DNA of 64,000 nt from NCBI RefSeq assembly GCF_038396675.1, contig NC_088921.1, positions 22,586,001 through 22,650,000 on the forward strand, given 5' to 3'. Below are positions 10,901 to 22,744 of this stretch, piece after piece. A model generated the notes under the pieces. It worked only from the letters and a program-made list of their open reading frames with translations. It was not told the DNA's origin and searched no databases. A program made the translations under genes and the position numbers. The stretch comes from Hydra vulgaris. Taxonomy: Eukaryota > Cnidaria > Hydrozoa > Anthoathecata > Hydridae. Numbering within the stretch: position 1 is the first letter of the stretch; every line of letters begins with the position of its first letter.

Positions 10901-11301
10901 TTGATTTTGTTTGATAAAAATTGATTTTGTTTGATAAAAGTAGCCGCAAAGTCCAACAATCAATAAACTTAAAAAAAAAACACTCTTTAAAAAAATAAAA
11001 TTTCTTGGAAATGAATGAAAGTTATTTAAAATTTGAATAACCGGATGTTTAACTTATTTTACAAAAAATTCACGTGATCTAAAGTTAGAGAATGCGAGAA
11101 TGCAGCAGCATTTCATGTTTGAAATTTCAGACACGGAACAAATTTCAAATTTGGTTATGTTTATATATATATAATCTTTTCAAAAAAAATGTTGTAAAGG
11201 GTGTTTAAATTTGAATTAACTTTTTAGTTTTTTGTTAAAACACATAACTTTTTAATATAACCAGATATTTTTTATTTAATATTAGAGAAGGCCTATGGCT
11301 G

Positions 11302-11650
11302 CTAATAATGAAAAATAATGTGAGATAAGTGACCATTTCTTGCAACTTTACAGGTCGCCAGTCTTTTAGTAACATTTTTCAACACATGATGACATAATTG
11401 TAGTTCAATTTTAATAATTTGCTCAATTATGTTTTCTTTCAGATGTTGAAAAGTTTCAGGATTATTAGCGTAAACTTTGTTTTTCAAAATACCCCATAAA
11501 TAGAAGTCTTATGGTGTTAGATCACATGATCTTGGTGGCCAGTTAACAGTTCTTGTTTGAAAAATTATTTGATCACCAACTTTCTTTTTCCAAAGATTGA
11601 TTGTTTCTGTTGCTCAATGACATGTGGTAGCGAGGCCCGTACGGAGACAT
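11302..11650 (-). pseudogene. mariner-like transposase, C-terminal fragment
   Basis: The reverse strand reads VNWPPRSCDLTP, a stop, DFYLWGILKNKVYANNPETF, then QHLKENIIEQI. This is the third-aspartate region of a DDxD mariner-like transposase (usual form WPPRSPDLTPPDFFLWGYLK). Upstream, to about 11650, frameshifted pieces carry the helix before it (KVGDQIIFQTRTVNW) and a decayed CH(T)A block. It belongs to the same general group as the element at 36335-37583. Stops, frameshifts and missing N-terminus make it a fossil. Confidence 0.75.
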
Positions 11651-11929
11651 TCTGTAACCCAGGGTCAACTATTGTTCGATGCGCCAAACTTTGGATTCCT
11701 GGGTTCATTGAATTAAGCATGAATTTCACTGTTTATTGTCCGTATGTCTACTATCACATTACATTTTAATGAAAATAATAAATATTTTTGTATTAACCAT
11801 CGCTGCACATAAACACTCTATATTTGAACTTGATTACATATGATAAACGAACATACAAATGCAATTTAAAATAAATGAAAAATATAAATTTCATCAATAA
11901 AATAAATGACTAGTCAGATAACACTAATT

Positions 11930-12600
11930 TAACATTGCGGGCAAAGTTCTTCTTTGCAAAACTAGAGATGACATTTTCGTACGATAAAGTTTTGGCAAGG
12001 TTGTTTTTAATTGAAATCACCAAAAGGTTAGTAAGGTGTTCTTCGGTCTTTGTTGGTCACAATTTGGATTTTACGAGAGCAAGCTTGATGAAAGAGCGCT
12101 CTCCTTCAGCCATTGAAACCGGGATTGTATTAAAAATGGAAAGCAAAATGCAGATCGAAGAAAAAATTGACTGGAGACCTTTCTGGGTAGATTCTGTTGA
12201 AAAACTCGATAGAAGAAAGAGATTTTGTCGTCCAAAAAAATTTGATCGCTTAAGAACATCTAGATGACAGATTTCTTCAATCAGCTTCTCTTCTTTACAT
12301 CATTTATAGAAACTTTTTTACTTGTTTCACACTTTGGTATGAAAGTGAACAACTTTTTATAAAGAATAAACATCTATTTAATGACAACACTGGCATTGGG
12401 ATCAGCAGGATTTTTTTTGATGTTTCAGATTTCACTTTTAGGCATTACGCAAGCCCTAAACATTAGTATATTTATTCAAATGTCAAATAAGAATGTTTCG
12501 TAAAAAATTGTGGTAACTTGAGTCTGGGAAATAAAACATCCACAAGTTTTGACAGCCTTACCATATGCGAGGCAATGAGTTAATAAAATTTTTTATCATT
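11930..12600 (-). pseudogene. hAT transposase, C-terminal dimerisation fragment
   Basis: Reverse strand: SIFNTIPVSMAEGERSFIKL then ALVKSKL, a stop, PTKTEEHLTNLLVISIKNNL and AKTLSYENVISSFAKKNFA. This matches the hAT C-terminal dimerisation motif (VSxAERSFSKLKLIKxxLR...RLxxLAxLSIE). Upstream bits towards 12600 (EEICHLDVLKRSN, NPADPNASVVIK) look like the region before it but are frameshifted. It is similar in kind to the hAT copy at 18395-21456, where the motif is PVTVATRERSFSKLKLIKNY. No ends are recognisable. Confidence 0.75.
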
Positions 12601-13969
12601 TAAGACATTTAAGTTTATCATATCCAAAGTTGATCTTATCAATTTTTAGTAGTTAAAAGTTATGATCATGTGATCATTTCCACCTTTGCTTATGTGATTC
12701 ACCCAGTGAGATTTCCGCCCTTCCCAAAATGTAGGATTTGTATATTTTACTTGATCATAACTTTCAAACACCAAAAGATTATTAACGAAATTAAAAACCT
12801 GGTAATGAAATTAAATATATTCTAAATAGTATTAAAGAAATTTATTGCCTCATTGCTTTAACGATTGGGTGTAGGGCGTAACCATATTGGGGTTATTTGG
12901 TTCCCCGCCTCTGGTCAGTACAATATTTTGCAAATTATTCTCATTTTACATATGTTTAAACATACTTAAGTTTGGAGCTAGCACAAAGCTTGAAAGTGTC
13001 ATAACTGAAATATCAGAAAGTCATATGGACACCTATAGAGACTGTTAGAATTCACAACAAACGAATAAAAAGGAAAATATTAAAGTTAACAATTTAAAAG
13101 CTTGACTTTTTAAAAAGGCTTACAGCAATTGTCACTTTTCCATATCACGACTTTAACACCATTCAATTCAGTTACCAAAGTACATTTTACCTGATACCGA
13201 ATGCACATCTTACATGGTACCAAAATCTTCATCGACACCAAAATTAGGATATACATCAATGCCATCATCGTAGCCATCATTGTCATAATAATCTATCATA
13301 TTAATTGTTAGGATTATTTATTTTTTAATCTCTTTTTGCTTAAGTGTTTCTTTCTAAAACTTTTTTTTGTGTTATTTTAAAGCTTTTTCTCTTGTTTGTT
13401 TTAAACATACTTCTGATGTTAAACTTTCACCATAGCAAAAACTAATAACCCGAGCAAATCTTTGACAATAAGAGGTCTCTGCAAGTTTAGACTATAATTA
13501 ATTTAGAAAAAAATATTAGATGGAGGAGTCTTCTAAAGACGATATAAAAATAGGTAAAAAAAAAAAAAAGTAGATAATATTGATATTGAAAAAGAAGCAT
13601 CATTAATAAAAATTCTCTGAAAAAAAGCCATTGAACATTATCTGGTGAGATGATTATTTGAGAATTTAGATATTTTTTACTGGTAACTGAAAAAGTTAAT
13701 TAAACAAGCGTGTGTCAATAGCATCCTTGTTCACAGTAAAAGAACTAAAAAAAAGGGCGCGTAGTAATCCTCAAAAATGTTTCGTTGAGACTGGTCTCTT
13801 TTATGTTCATGCATTTTTTAGAAGTAAATTTAGTAATTTACTTTTTACAGGTTGAAAAAGAGGTGTCTCTAAAAGTTGAAGAAAAGGGATAAGAAGAGCA
13901 AGAATGCATAGAAGAATAACACTATTCTTTTGCAATATCAGTAATAAAACTACATAAATAATGTAGATT
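12601..13969. other. no recognisable gene
   Basis: AT-rich sequence. A 28-codon acidic minus-strand frame at 13214-13300 (MIDYYDNDGYDDGIDVYPNF...) and a plus-strand MEESSKDDIKIGKKKKK frame near 13520 are the only coding-like scraps. Neither is matched to a family. Confidence 0.5.
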
Positions 13970-14820
13970 TTGTAGATTAATATCGTGGCAAGAATAGATT
14001 AAGATATTAAGATACATAACATATGGCGTCCCACAAGGATCCATACTTGAACCACTTCTTTTCATTATAAATATAAATGATCTTAAAAAAGCATCCAATT
14101 TCAAGACTATAATTTTTGCAGACAACACAAACTTGTTTCAGTCACATGAAAATATAAACATTCTTCTTATTAATATAAACAGAGAACTTAAAAAATTTTA
14201 TTTTGGTTCAAAATAAAATCTTTAAATATGGAAAAAAAAAATACTTTTCCATCCAAACTATAAAAAACAGATTCGGCCTGTGAATATGCTTGATCTTTTT
14301 ATAGACTATGTCATCCTAAAAAGAAAAAAAGTGAAAAACTTTTTAGGAGATTTTATTGAAGAAAATCTGTCTTGGAAATAACACATCAATAATATTTCTA
14401 ATAAAATAAAAAACTTTCGAATTCTATACAAATCTAGAGGTATTTTAAACAAAAAGCAATTAACATAACTATATTACTCTTTTATTCACTGTCATATTAG
14501 TTATGCAAATATTATATGTGGAAGTACACATAAAAATAAACTTAAGTCTCTTTATCGGCATCAGAAACACGCAGCTTTAATAATAAATTTTAAAAATCGT
14601 TTTTCGAACTCTGAACCGCTTTTTAAATGTATGTTTTGTGTTTTATGTACAAATGTAAAGAACTTAAGTCCCCCGATGTTTTTGCAAACCTTTGCAAAAT
14701 TAAACCCCAAAACAAATATAATCTACGTAATAATAATATTTTAGAAAAAACTTTTTGCAATAACAAACAAGTTCAATTTTGTATCTTATCGCGGACCTTT
14801 TCTCTGGCATGAAATAGTGC
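13970..14820 (+). pseudogene. CR1-like LINE, reverse transcriptase and C-terminal fragment
   Basis: Plus-strand frames carry GVPQGSILEPLLFIININDL, then FKTIIFADNTNLFQSHENIN (decayed FADDT catalytic box, ADNT here), then LGxxxxENLSW-like and the thumb/tail sequence INNISNKIKNF with FRILYKSRGILNKKQL. It ends in MYKCKELKSPDVFANLCKIK and PQNKYNLRNNN. The change of YADD/FADD to FADN and many stops show that it is dead. Order and spacing match the 3' half of Hydra-type CR1 LINEs. The 5' half is missing. Confidence 0.85.
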
Positions 14821-15065
14821 GGCCTATTTTTGTTTTTTTTATCTAATTTGACCTATTCCTTTTTCAAACAGTCTATTAAAAAAATCTTTTTTTCAACAAA
14901 AAAATTCTAGATTTTTTTTGATTTAAAAAAAAATATTTTCAGTTGCTATACTGCATATTGATTTATTATGTGTCACTTCTGAAGTATGTAAAGTATTAAA
15001 TTTATAATATATTTAGTGATTATTTATTTTCAGTGTATATTTATTTTATATAGTAAATAGATGTT
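14821..15065. other. LINE 3' tail and AT-rich DNA
   Basis: The first bases (CATGAAATAGTGCGGCC) continue the LINE C-terminus (LWHEIV). After that only poly-T-rich, non-coding sequence. Confidence 0.4.
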
Positions 15066-15306
15066 TTTGTTGTAGAAGACTCTGTTACCATAATTACCCA
15101 TAATTGACTTTCTTTGCTGTGAGAGTACGGTTGTAGATCCTGAACCCTTGAAGCTAGCATTATTGTTGTTCTTGCGACCTATTAGAGTTGAGAATGGAAT
15201 GCCATATTTGAATACAGCTTTTCTGATTGAAGTATTTTTTTTCTTTTATATTATTTAATGCAGCTTTTATATCTTCTTTATTGTATGACTTTTTACTTGC
15301 TGTCAT
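15066..15306 (-). pseudogene. psq-type HTH fragment (pogo/Tigger-like transposase N-terminus)
   Basis: From ATG at 15306 the reverse strand reads MTASKKSYNKEDIKAALNNI then KEK. After a one-base slip in a poly-A run it continues NTSIRKAVFKYGIPFSTLIG and RKNNNNASFKG. This fits the psq helix-turn-helix (xIRxAAxxYGIPxSTLxxR) found at the N-terminus of pogo/Tigger/jerky transposases and some host factors. The slip breaks the frame and no DDE domain follows within the next kilobase. A host psq-domain protein is an alternative. Confidence 0.6.
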
Positions 15307-15309
15307 CTT

Positions 15310-15860
15310 GAAAGTGAATAATTAATAAATATCACTAATTCATTTTTGTAAAATAACTTTATGTAGGTAGAACCCGAAACTAACACATTAGAAAATCCAA
15401 TAATTTAATAGGTACCTAATTTAAAAATTCACACACTACTTAATAAAAGAATTTAAAGTAAATATGTGAATGATCGGTTTTACCAGAAAAATTTAATATT
15501 AATTTTTTATACTTTTTTGTCTAATTTTTAACTATAAAACGAAAAAAAATTATGTAATCGGTATTAAAATTAAATTTTCTATAAGATAGAAGTAAAATTA
15601 TTTTTAAATGAATTATGGCTCCCAAATTATTACGATAGCAAATAAAAGAAAAAAGAAAACTTTTACGACTCTTTTTTAAACTTTTATAAAAATAAAATGG
15701 CTGAAAAATGACTTGGATTTTATTTTGACACATTTGAATAGAGAAGATGATTCTCTTTCTGCTAGTGTTTTTATTTTTTAAATATTCCTATCAGTTCCGG
15801 TTTTATTTAAATTTTTCGATCAGTGATCGGAAAAATAGTATGATCAGTTTGACCCGCTTT
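15310..15860. other. no recognisable gene
   Basis: AT-rich. A lysine/phenylalanine-rich frame (15521-15733, minus) has no family features. Confidence 0.5.
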
Positions 15861-15863
15861 TAC

Positions 15864-15995
<132 letters not shown>

Positions 15996-16194
15996 GTACC
16001 GCTGCTACTAGGTCCAAGGCCCCTTTAAATCTGTCATATTGACCTTATAATCTTAAAGTATTTTACATTAAACATTTTTTTTAAAAAAAAGCTCTTTTCA
16101 CTTGCAAAAGGGCCCCATAAATTTGCAAGTGAGCCCCCTAAATTTGCCTAATTTCCTATATGGGGTGTGGTTGAGCCGAGCCATGACTCTGATA

Positions 16195-16251
16195 TGTATA
16201 TATATGGTTATATATATATATATATGGTTATATATATATATATATATATGG

Positions 16252-16324
<73 letters not shown>

Positions 16325-16390
16325 TATATATACATATATGTATGTATATATATTTTTATATAATTGTTATATATTATATATATACATATA

Positions 16391-16475
<85 letters not shown>
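16195..16475. repeat. (TA)n microsatellite with GGTTA interruptions
   Basis: TA arrays interrupted by ATGGTTATATA units (three spaced copies near 16205-16255) and a TATATTTTTATATAATTG patch. The array ends where the Tc1-like pseudogene begins. Confidence 0.95.
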
Positions 16476-16480
<5 letters not shown>

Positions 16481-17695
16481 ATAATTTCATTTCAACCCTT
16501 TTAAGCATCCCATCAATCAGTCTTGGACACAAGTCTTGTATTTCTGGATCATGTGTCCAAACCTCAATGAGCACCTCAATCAATGCGACTTTTGTTGTTG
16601 GCTTTCTGTTGGCAATTCCTTTTTTACCTATCATCCACAAGTTTTTAATCGGGTTCATGTCAAGTTTTATCAAGAATAACCAGTCCATAGTAGGATAGGA
16701 ACATTATTACGTTTCAAAAAGTTTGTAACAGAGCCATATGATACGGTGCGCCGTCTTGTTGGAAGATGAAACCACAAGCAGGATAATGAATGGGAAGTTA
16801 AGGTATATCTTTTTTCTCCAATGTGTTGATGTATTAATGTAGATCCATTTTATATTCAACAATTCAAAGGAGTCCTACACCATGAGAACTTATCATCAAT
16901 CATACCATTACTAAGGTAGGATGTTTGACGGTCTTCACCGGACATTGCGGTTGAAAGTCTTCCCCGGAACAACGGCGCATGTACTGACATTTATCGTCGA
17001 GTATCTCGAACATAAACTCGTCACTGAAGCAAACCTACAAATACAAACACACTGAAAAAGTCTTGAGCATACATTTGATTAACATCCTGTAATCACTGGT
17101 TACATGTTCACTTCATTTTGCATTCATGCAATAAACATAACCATTGCTACAATGTTCGACACCTATGGACATAAAACAATTGCACTAGCGGGTAATGTAT
17201 GATATTAAAACATCATTATCAAATAAAAAAATATGTTAGATTTTGCTTCAACTTAGAGTGCATGATTGTAAGCTCTTATATAAAAAATGGTACCTTTTTT
17301 CATTGTTCTCCGGTCCAATCTTAGTGAATCAAGGCCTACTGCACCGTTGCGTTTGTTGAGCATTGGTCAAGGGCGGTTTTTTGCGCGGTCAACGTGCTAC
17401 AAACCCATCTTGTATCATACATCTCCGAGCAGGACACCCTGGAGCTTCTTGCTGGTCATTCCTCTGTTTTTCCACAGTTTGTAAACAGGACCCGTCTTGC
17501 ACGTTACGACATGACTGGTTTTCGGCCTGTGGAATGTCTTGAAGAGGACCTAAAACCAAAGTCCAATCGTTTCCTGATGGTAAAAACTGCTGTTTTACTT
17601 AGTCCACATTTCATGGCAATTTCCGTTGTAAAAATATTTCCAACTTTAATGATGCTTCAACTTTGCCTCGCTTTCTGGGACTAGGGTCATCAACT
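16476..17695 (-). pseudogene. Tc1-like transposase, degenerate
   Basis: On the reverse strand, in order: TGKVDDPSPRKRGKVEASLK near the 5' end; an HTH region around TSKKLQGVL; the linker KKPPLTNAQQTQR; then VCFSDEFMFEILDDKCQYMR (first catalytic D); PACGFIFQQDGAPYHMALLQ (second D); and [20 protein letters not shown] (third block, with IK where E is usual). The tail follows: [20 protein letters not shown] and GMLKRVEMK. This is the full Tc1 architecture (two HTHs, DDE), scattered over three frames with several stops. The catalytic E is lost. The 3' end merges into (TA)n at 16475. Confidence 0.85.
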
Positions 17696-17997
17696 TTACC
17701 AGTATTTTGAAAATATAATATAATCTGACAACGAAAAGTTCTTAAATAATCAAAATAACATATTTAAAACCAAAAAAATATTAAACTGTATCACTATCAA
17801 CAGCAATAACCAAACAAATATTCACTTAAAGGTCGTTTAAGCCACAAATATTCACTTGTCTGCAACTTACATATCACAAGGCAAAATATACCAAATGTTC
17901 ACTAAAACAAATAATTGTACAATAAAAGTGAACAGAATTAAATTCAAGTTAATAATTTCAATACTCAGCCACACCCACACCCACAAAAGTCTAGCAA
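17696..17997. other. no recognisable gene
   Basis: AT-rich sequence between the Tc1 pseudogene and the start of block B. Repeated CCACAAATATTCACTT and a short CCACACCCACACCCAC run are present. Confidence 0.5.
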
Positions 17998-18386
17998 AGT
18001 CTAATTTATATTTATTATTCTATATCTATAAACTAATATTGGTGCTATAAATATAAGATGTGTGAATTTTAAAATTATTCTGATATTTGTTCAAAAAAGG
18101 TTTTTCTAATCTTAAAACAGGAAATACAATTTTTTGTTTGTGTTGGATTTAGTAAGCAAAAGTGCAAATAAATTATATGTCTCGGTAAATAAAAACGGTA
18201 TATCAATAGAAATAAAAAAAAAACAAAGCAGAAAAGCGGTGTTCTTTGTTTAATTTTTGTCAAAAGTTGCGTTACGTAGCTCGAGAGCACTACATTTTCT
18301 AATTGTGTAATTTATTCAACTCCGCGGTAAAATATTATTCATCCCATAAATTTTGACAACAGCAAAAACTAAGCAGATTCATGAAG

Positions 18387-18394
18387 TTAATATG
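18387..18394. repeat. hAT target-site duplication, left
   Basis: TTAATATG, matching TTAATATC at 21457-21464 in seven of eight positions. An 8-bp duplication is the hAT hallmark. Confidence 0.75.
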
Positions 18395-21300
18395 CAGGGC
18401 CGTACGAAGGGTGGGGCCAGCCGGTCCGCGGTCTGAGGCGCCAAATTTGGGAGGGCGCAAATTTAAAAAAATTATAAAAACAATAATCAGTTTATAAAAC
18501 AAATTTTTACGGCGTCTGTTGATAAAAAAATTATTAAAAATTCCGCCTCTTGACACAAACTCTTAAATATTAAAGCTCATTTACTGAACAAAAGAGTGCC
18601 CTTTAACACTAACATACCTTTGACAACTTTTGAACACTATGATTCTATTATGAATCGAACCAAAATATTATTTGGTGCTGAATTAAAGACGAAAAGAAAA
18701 CAGCGCCAAGAAAATGACGAGAAACTACAAATCTGTTTCAAAAAGTAGTTTGTAACAAACTCAGTGGAAAACAAATTATTTCAGATGATATTTGTATTAA
18801 AGTTAATGACAATTCAACAGATCCTATAATTCTTTAAATTATAGGATCTGTTGACTTAAATTCAGATCATCATTTGGAATTAATTGAAGTGGAGATTTTC
18901 ATCAGTCAAAGTCAAGAAGAATTTTGCACAACTGATTCACAACCAACAAGGGAAGATGGAAATGCCCAGCTTTCAGGCCCAGCTGAAATGGACGAGGATG
19001 AACTTCATTCAAAAATCTCCAAAATTCCAGTGGCCTCGGAAGAAAATTTTTAACACAGGGATCCAGCAACATGGCCTAAAATCACGGACAAAACAAGATG
19101 CTTTTTGATTGAGTATGGGCCACAGTAAGACAGAAGAGAATTTTTCCTAAACATGCTGTGTGATTTTGGCAACAAAATGCGACACTTCAGCTCAAAATGG
19201 TATGAAAAAATCCATCCCAATAGTGAAAAATTTGTTCGCACTTGGCTGCTGTATAGCAACAAAAAAGATTCTTTATTTTGTTTTTGCTGTTTGTTATTTT
19301 CAACAACAAAAACCAACAGCTTCTCAGAAATTTCTAAAGGGTTATGTGACTGGAAAAACTAAACCCAAGAATTCCTAAGCATGAAAACAGCAATGAACAC
19401 CAAAAATGCTATTCTGATTGGAAAACTCTTGAATAAAACCTCAAGGAAGGAAAGACCCTGGATTTTGATCTGTAGAGAGTTAACAGTGGAGAGATGAGTG
19501 AGTGTTATCAGTCGAGAGACATCTTGAAAGTGATTGTTGATGCAATTTTGATCTGTGTCAAGAACAATCTTGCCCTTCGGGGAACAATAGAAGACATCGG
19601 TCAACAAAACAGTGGCATTTTTCTGAGCTTAATTGAGTTGGTTAGCCATTATTATCTTTTAGTGGCTGAACACATTGTGTCCGTTAAAGCAAAAAAAAAA
19701 CCACAACACCCTACTTTTCTACTCGAATTCAAAATGAGCTGATTGAGTTACTTGGGCAGAAAGTCAGGAATGAAATTTTGTCAAACATCAAAGAAGCTAA
19801 ATACTACTCTGTTCTGTTTGACTGCACTCCAGATGCCTCCCACAAAGAGCAGTGAACTCAGATCATCAGGTATGTCCACATCAGTGATGAAACCTGCACA
19901 ATTAAGGAAAGCTTTGTGGACTTCATTAAATCTCACTAAAAAACCGGAAAAGGTCTTGCAACAGAGATAACTGAAAAATTGGAGAAGGATGGTCTAAGCA
20001 TTTCCGATTGCCGGGGCCATTGCTATAACAATGGAGCCAATATGTCTAGAAAATACAACGGCGCCAAAGCTCACATCCATTCTATTAATGAGTCAGCAAG
20101 ATTTGTTCCATGCGCAGCTCGCACTTTAAATCTTGTTGGTGTTCATGCTGCTGAGGTTTCCCCACTCATGATTACGTTTTTTGGAAAGGTTCAAGCCATC
20201 TTTAACTTTTTTTCAAGCTTCACGTCAAGATGGGAAAAACTGATGAAAACGTTGACCATCTCATTAAAGGGAAATAGTGACACAAGATGGTCTACCAAAA
20301 AAGAAGCAATTACACCATTGCACAGACAAATCAAAGATGTTCTTCAAGTTTTGGAATCGATTATCCACAATCCCATGACAAATGCTGTCACAGTTAGCAG
20401 TGCAAAAGAACTTCTCATTTAAATTGATTTCAGTTTTTTGTGTTTGTTGGATTTCTGGTGCCAAATTCTTTTTCTAACTGACCGGGAAAACAAACTGCTT
20501 CAGTCAAAAACCATTTCAATTGACTTTGCCAAAAAAAAAATGAAAAGATTAAAAGCTTCCATTCAGAATCTTTGAGAAGTTGGGGTGGACAACATTATCG
20601 AAGATGCTACAGAAAAAGCTAACCAGAGCGGAATTGATGGTGGTTTTCTAATCAAGAGAAGCGCAAAGTGAAGCAGATGGCACTTTATGAAGCTGGAGAT
20701 GACTCTCACTTTCTCACAGCAGAAACAGAATTCGGATCTCAGTGCAACCTTGTGTTTGACAGCATTATTATACAAATTGAGTGGCGGTTTGATGTCTGCT
20801 GTTTCCTCTGATTTTGACTTTCTCAGTCGGCATTCACTCTCTAAAAGTTCAGTGGATAAACTCAAGAAAAAAAGCTGCCAATTTATCCCAAATTTACAAG
20901 GTAGATTTAGATTCTTCCAATTTCTTGTCAGAAATGGCAAGCTCTAAATATCAAGCTGCCTCAATGATGGACAATGTTGAAAAATCTAGCCTGATTGACA
21001 TTTTGCAGCTCATTCATAAATATTTTTTGACCGATGCTTATCCCAACACGGCAATTGCTATTTGCATCTTCCTTCCCATACCAGTCACAGTTGCTACGCG
21101 TGAGAGAAGTTTCAGTAAACTTAAGCTCATAAAAAACTATACGAGGTCAACAATGGGCCAAGAACGTTTGTCTAGTTTGGCTATAATTTCAATTGAAATG
21201 AAATGGAAAACAACATTGATTTTGATGATGTCGTTAGTGAATTTGCCTCAAGAAAAGCCAGAAAAGTGATATTGAACTAATGTTTGTGCAACCTTAATGA

Positions 21301-21456
21301 CAAATTTTACTTATAACTTGATGTGATAAATTTTGTGATCAATAAATCATTTTTTTCGTTTAATTTTCTTCTTCTTCTTTTATTTTTGTTGGGGGGGGGA
21401 GGGAGATCCATTTTATTTTCTTACCCAAAGGACAAAATTGGCTCGGTACGGCCCTG
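18395..21456 (+). mobile_element. 3.06-kb hAT element, once autonomous
   Basis: The ends are CAGGGCCGTACGAAGGG at left and, reversed, CAGGGCCGTACCGAGCC at right: 12 perfect terminal bases plus partial similarity. They are flanked by an 8-bp duplication (one mismatch). The interior holds a plus-strand transposase pseudogene. The element sits in block B only, so it inserted after the tandem duplication or was lost cleanly from A. A short MITE with similar ends lies at 29774-30007. Confidence 0.9.
18690..21269 (+). pseudogene. hAT transposase (TTF-type zinc finger, DUF4371, hAT dimerisation)
   Basis: Plus-strand pieces in several frames keep the family order. An acidic N-terminus comes first. 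A TTF-type zinc finger region follows with FFLNMLCDFGNKMRHFSSKW and LFCFCCLLFSTTKTNSF. The catalytic core includes KEAKYYSVLFDCTPDASHKE (first D), then SDCRGHCYNNGANMSRKYNG, AKAHIHSINESARFVPCAAR and TLNLVGVHAAE, with SDTRWSTKKEAI near the fold centre. The C-terminus has PVTVATRERSFSKLKLIKNY, TRSTMGQERLSSLAIISIEM. At least six frameshifts or stops separate the pieces, so it is inactive. The family resembles the ZMYM/zinc-finger 862-like hATs. Confidence 0.88.
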
Positions 21457-21464
21457 TTAATATC
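21457..21464. repeat. hAT target-site duplication, right
   Basis: TTAATATC directly after the right terminus GGCCCTG; partner of 18387-18394. Confidence 0.75.
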
Positions 21465-22744
21465 AACCTCTCAAACGAAAATATTATGACAAAACAACAA
21501 ACGTTTTTTTGTTGTTTTGTCATAATATCTCGAGAAATGGTTTGTTGTGGTAATTTTAATAAACTCAAACTTTATTTAGTCAACTTATTTTCTTATGTTT
21601 TTTTATAAATAAACATTACTTGGCTCGGCACTTAGGAATTCCTTTACAAAGGAAAATCACAACTTTTTTTTTTTATTCTCATGCGAAAACTTACTGTAAA
21701 GTTGCAAACAAATTGGGTCTAATATGACTAATTGGGTCTAATATAACTAATATAAACAAATTGGGTCTAATATAACTGCAATCTTTTACTTGCTTCTGTC
21801 ATTATTATAAGTTTTATCTTATTTATAAATGTATACGGATAAATGTAGTTGTACTTACAAATCTATTAAAGTTAAATAAATGTAAAATGTTTATATAGTG
21901 ACTAACTAAATTATAAAAAAACTAAAAAAAAAACTAAAAAAATGTATTATAAACTAAAAAAATGTAAATGTAAAACTATGTATTCATGTATGCGTATAAA
22001 CAAATATTTGAAAAACAGAATCTAAAAAAGGAAGGAAAATATATTTGAGCCAATTTACCTCCCTTATCCGAATTTTAGAACACTGTCTTGCTGTACAATA
22101 AAAATAATTACAAAACAATAACATAAATATAATAAGATTAGTAAAACCATTCAAAGCTGTTACGAAATAAAATTTTCATTAAAAAAAAAACAAGTTATCA
22201 TTTTGAGATTAGTAAATTCGACATCAAAATAATATTGGATTTTAAAATAAACTATGAAACTAAATCGGATTTAAACAACCTTTGAAATTTTAACCTTTGA
22301 TTGTAAAATTATTTTAAAAAAATTGTCGTGTTTCTTACTTAAACTTATAGTTGGGTTTATTTTTACGGAAACTATGTTTTACAAAAATTTTGCTAAATTT
22401 AGTTATAAACAAAAAGAATTAAACGTCCGTTACAAGTGGTTGCTACATTTTTTGTTTGTTTGTTGACAAGTATACTTCAATTAAATCACCTTAAAATTAT
22501 CAGTTCGCTACTAATCGCTTTGCTTTCAAGTTTAACTTTTTTTTATCAAAATAACAAAAACCAACTATTTTTAAATTGCTTTTTAAAAACGTCGAGTGGG
22601 GTACGGACTATAGATTAAAAAAATTCTTGCGATTTTTCAAAATTGTACAATAAACTACAAACGTCATTTTAGTTAATAAATAATATTTTAACTAAAATGT
22701 GAAAGATGTGATTGAAGAGATTACATTTATATTCATGATGCTAA
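21465..22744. other. 3' flank of tetraspanin B with block-B-specific insert
   Basis: No gene. Parts align with 6690-7450 of block A (AATATCTCGAGAAATG, AACGTCGAGTGGGGTACG). About 21862-22570 has no counterpart in A, and a GGGTCTAATATAACTAA unit is repeated near 21715-21780. An inverted repeat ATATTATGACAAAACAACAA / TTGTTGTTTTGTCATAATAT lies at 21479-21528. Confidence 0.6.

Noticed and set aside
11935-12267. 110-codon plus-strand frame
   Set aside because: The minus strand here encodes a recognisable hAT dimerisation motif, so the plus frame is a shadow.
16102-16698. 198-codon plus-strand frame
   Set aside because: Mostly TA-repeat translation; its non-repeat end overlaps the better supported minus-strand Tc1 pseudogene.
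20563-20940. 125-codon minus-strand frame inside the hAT element
   Set aside because: It overlaps recognised hAT transposase sequence on the plus strand and has no family features of its own.
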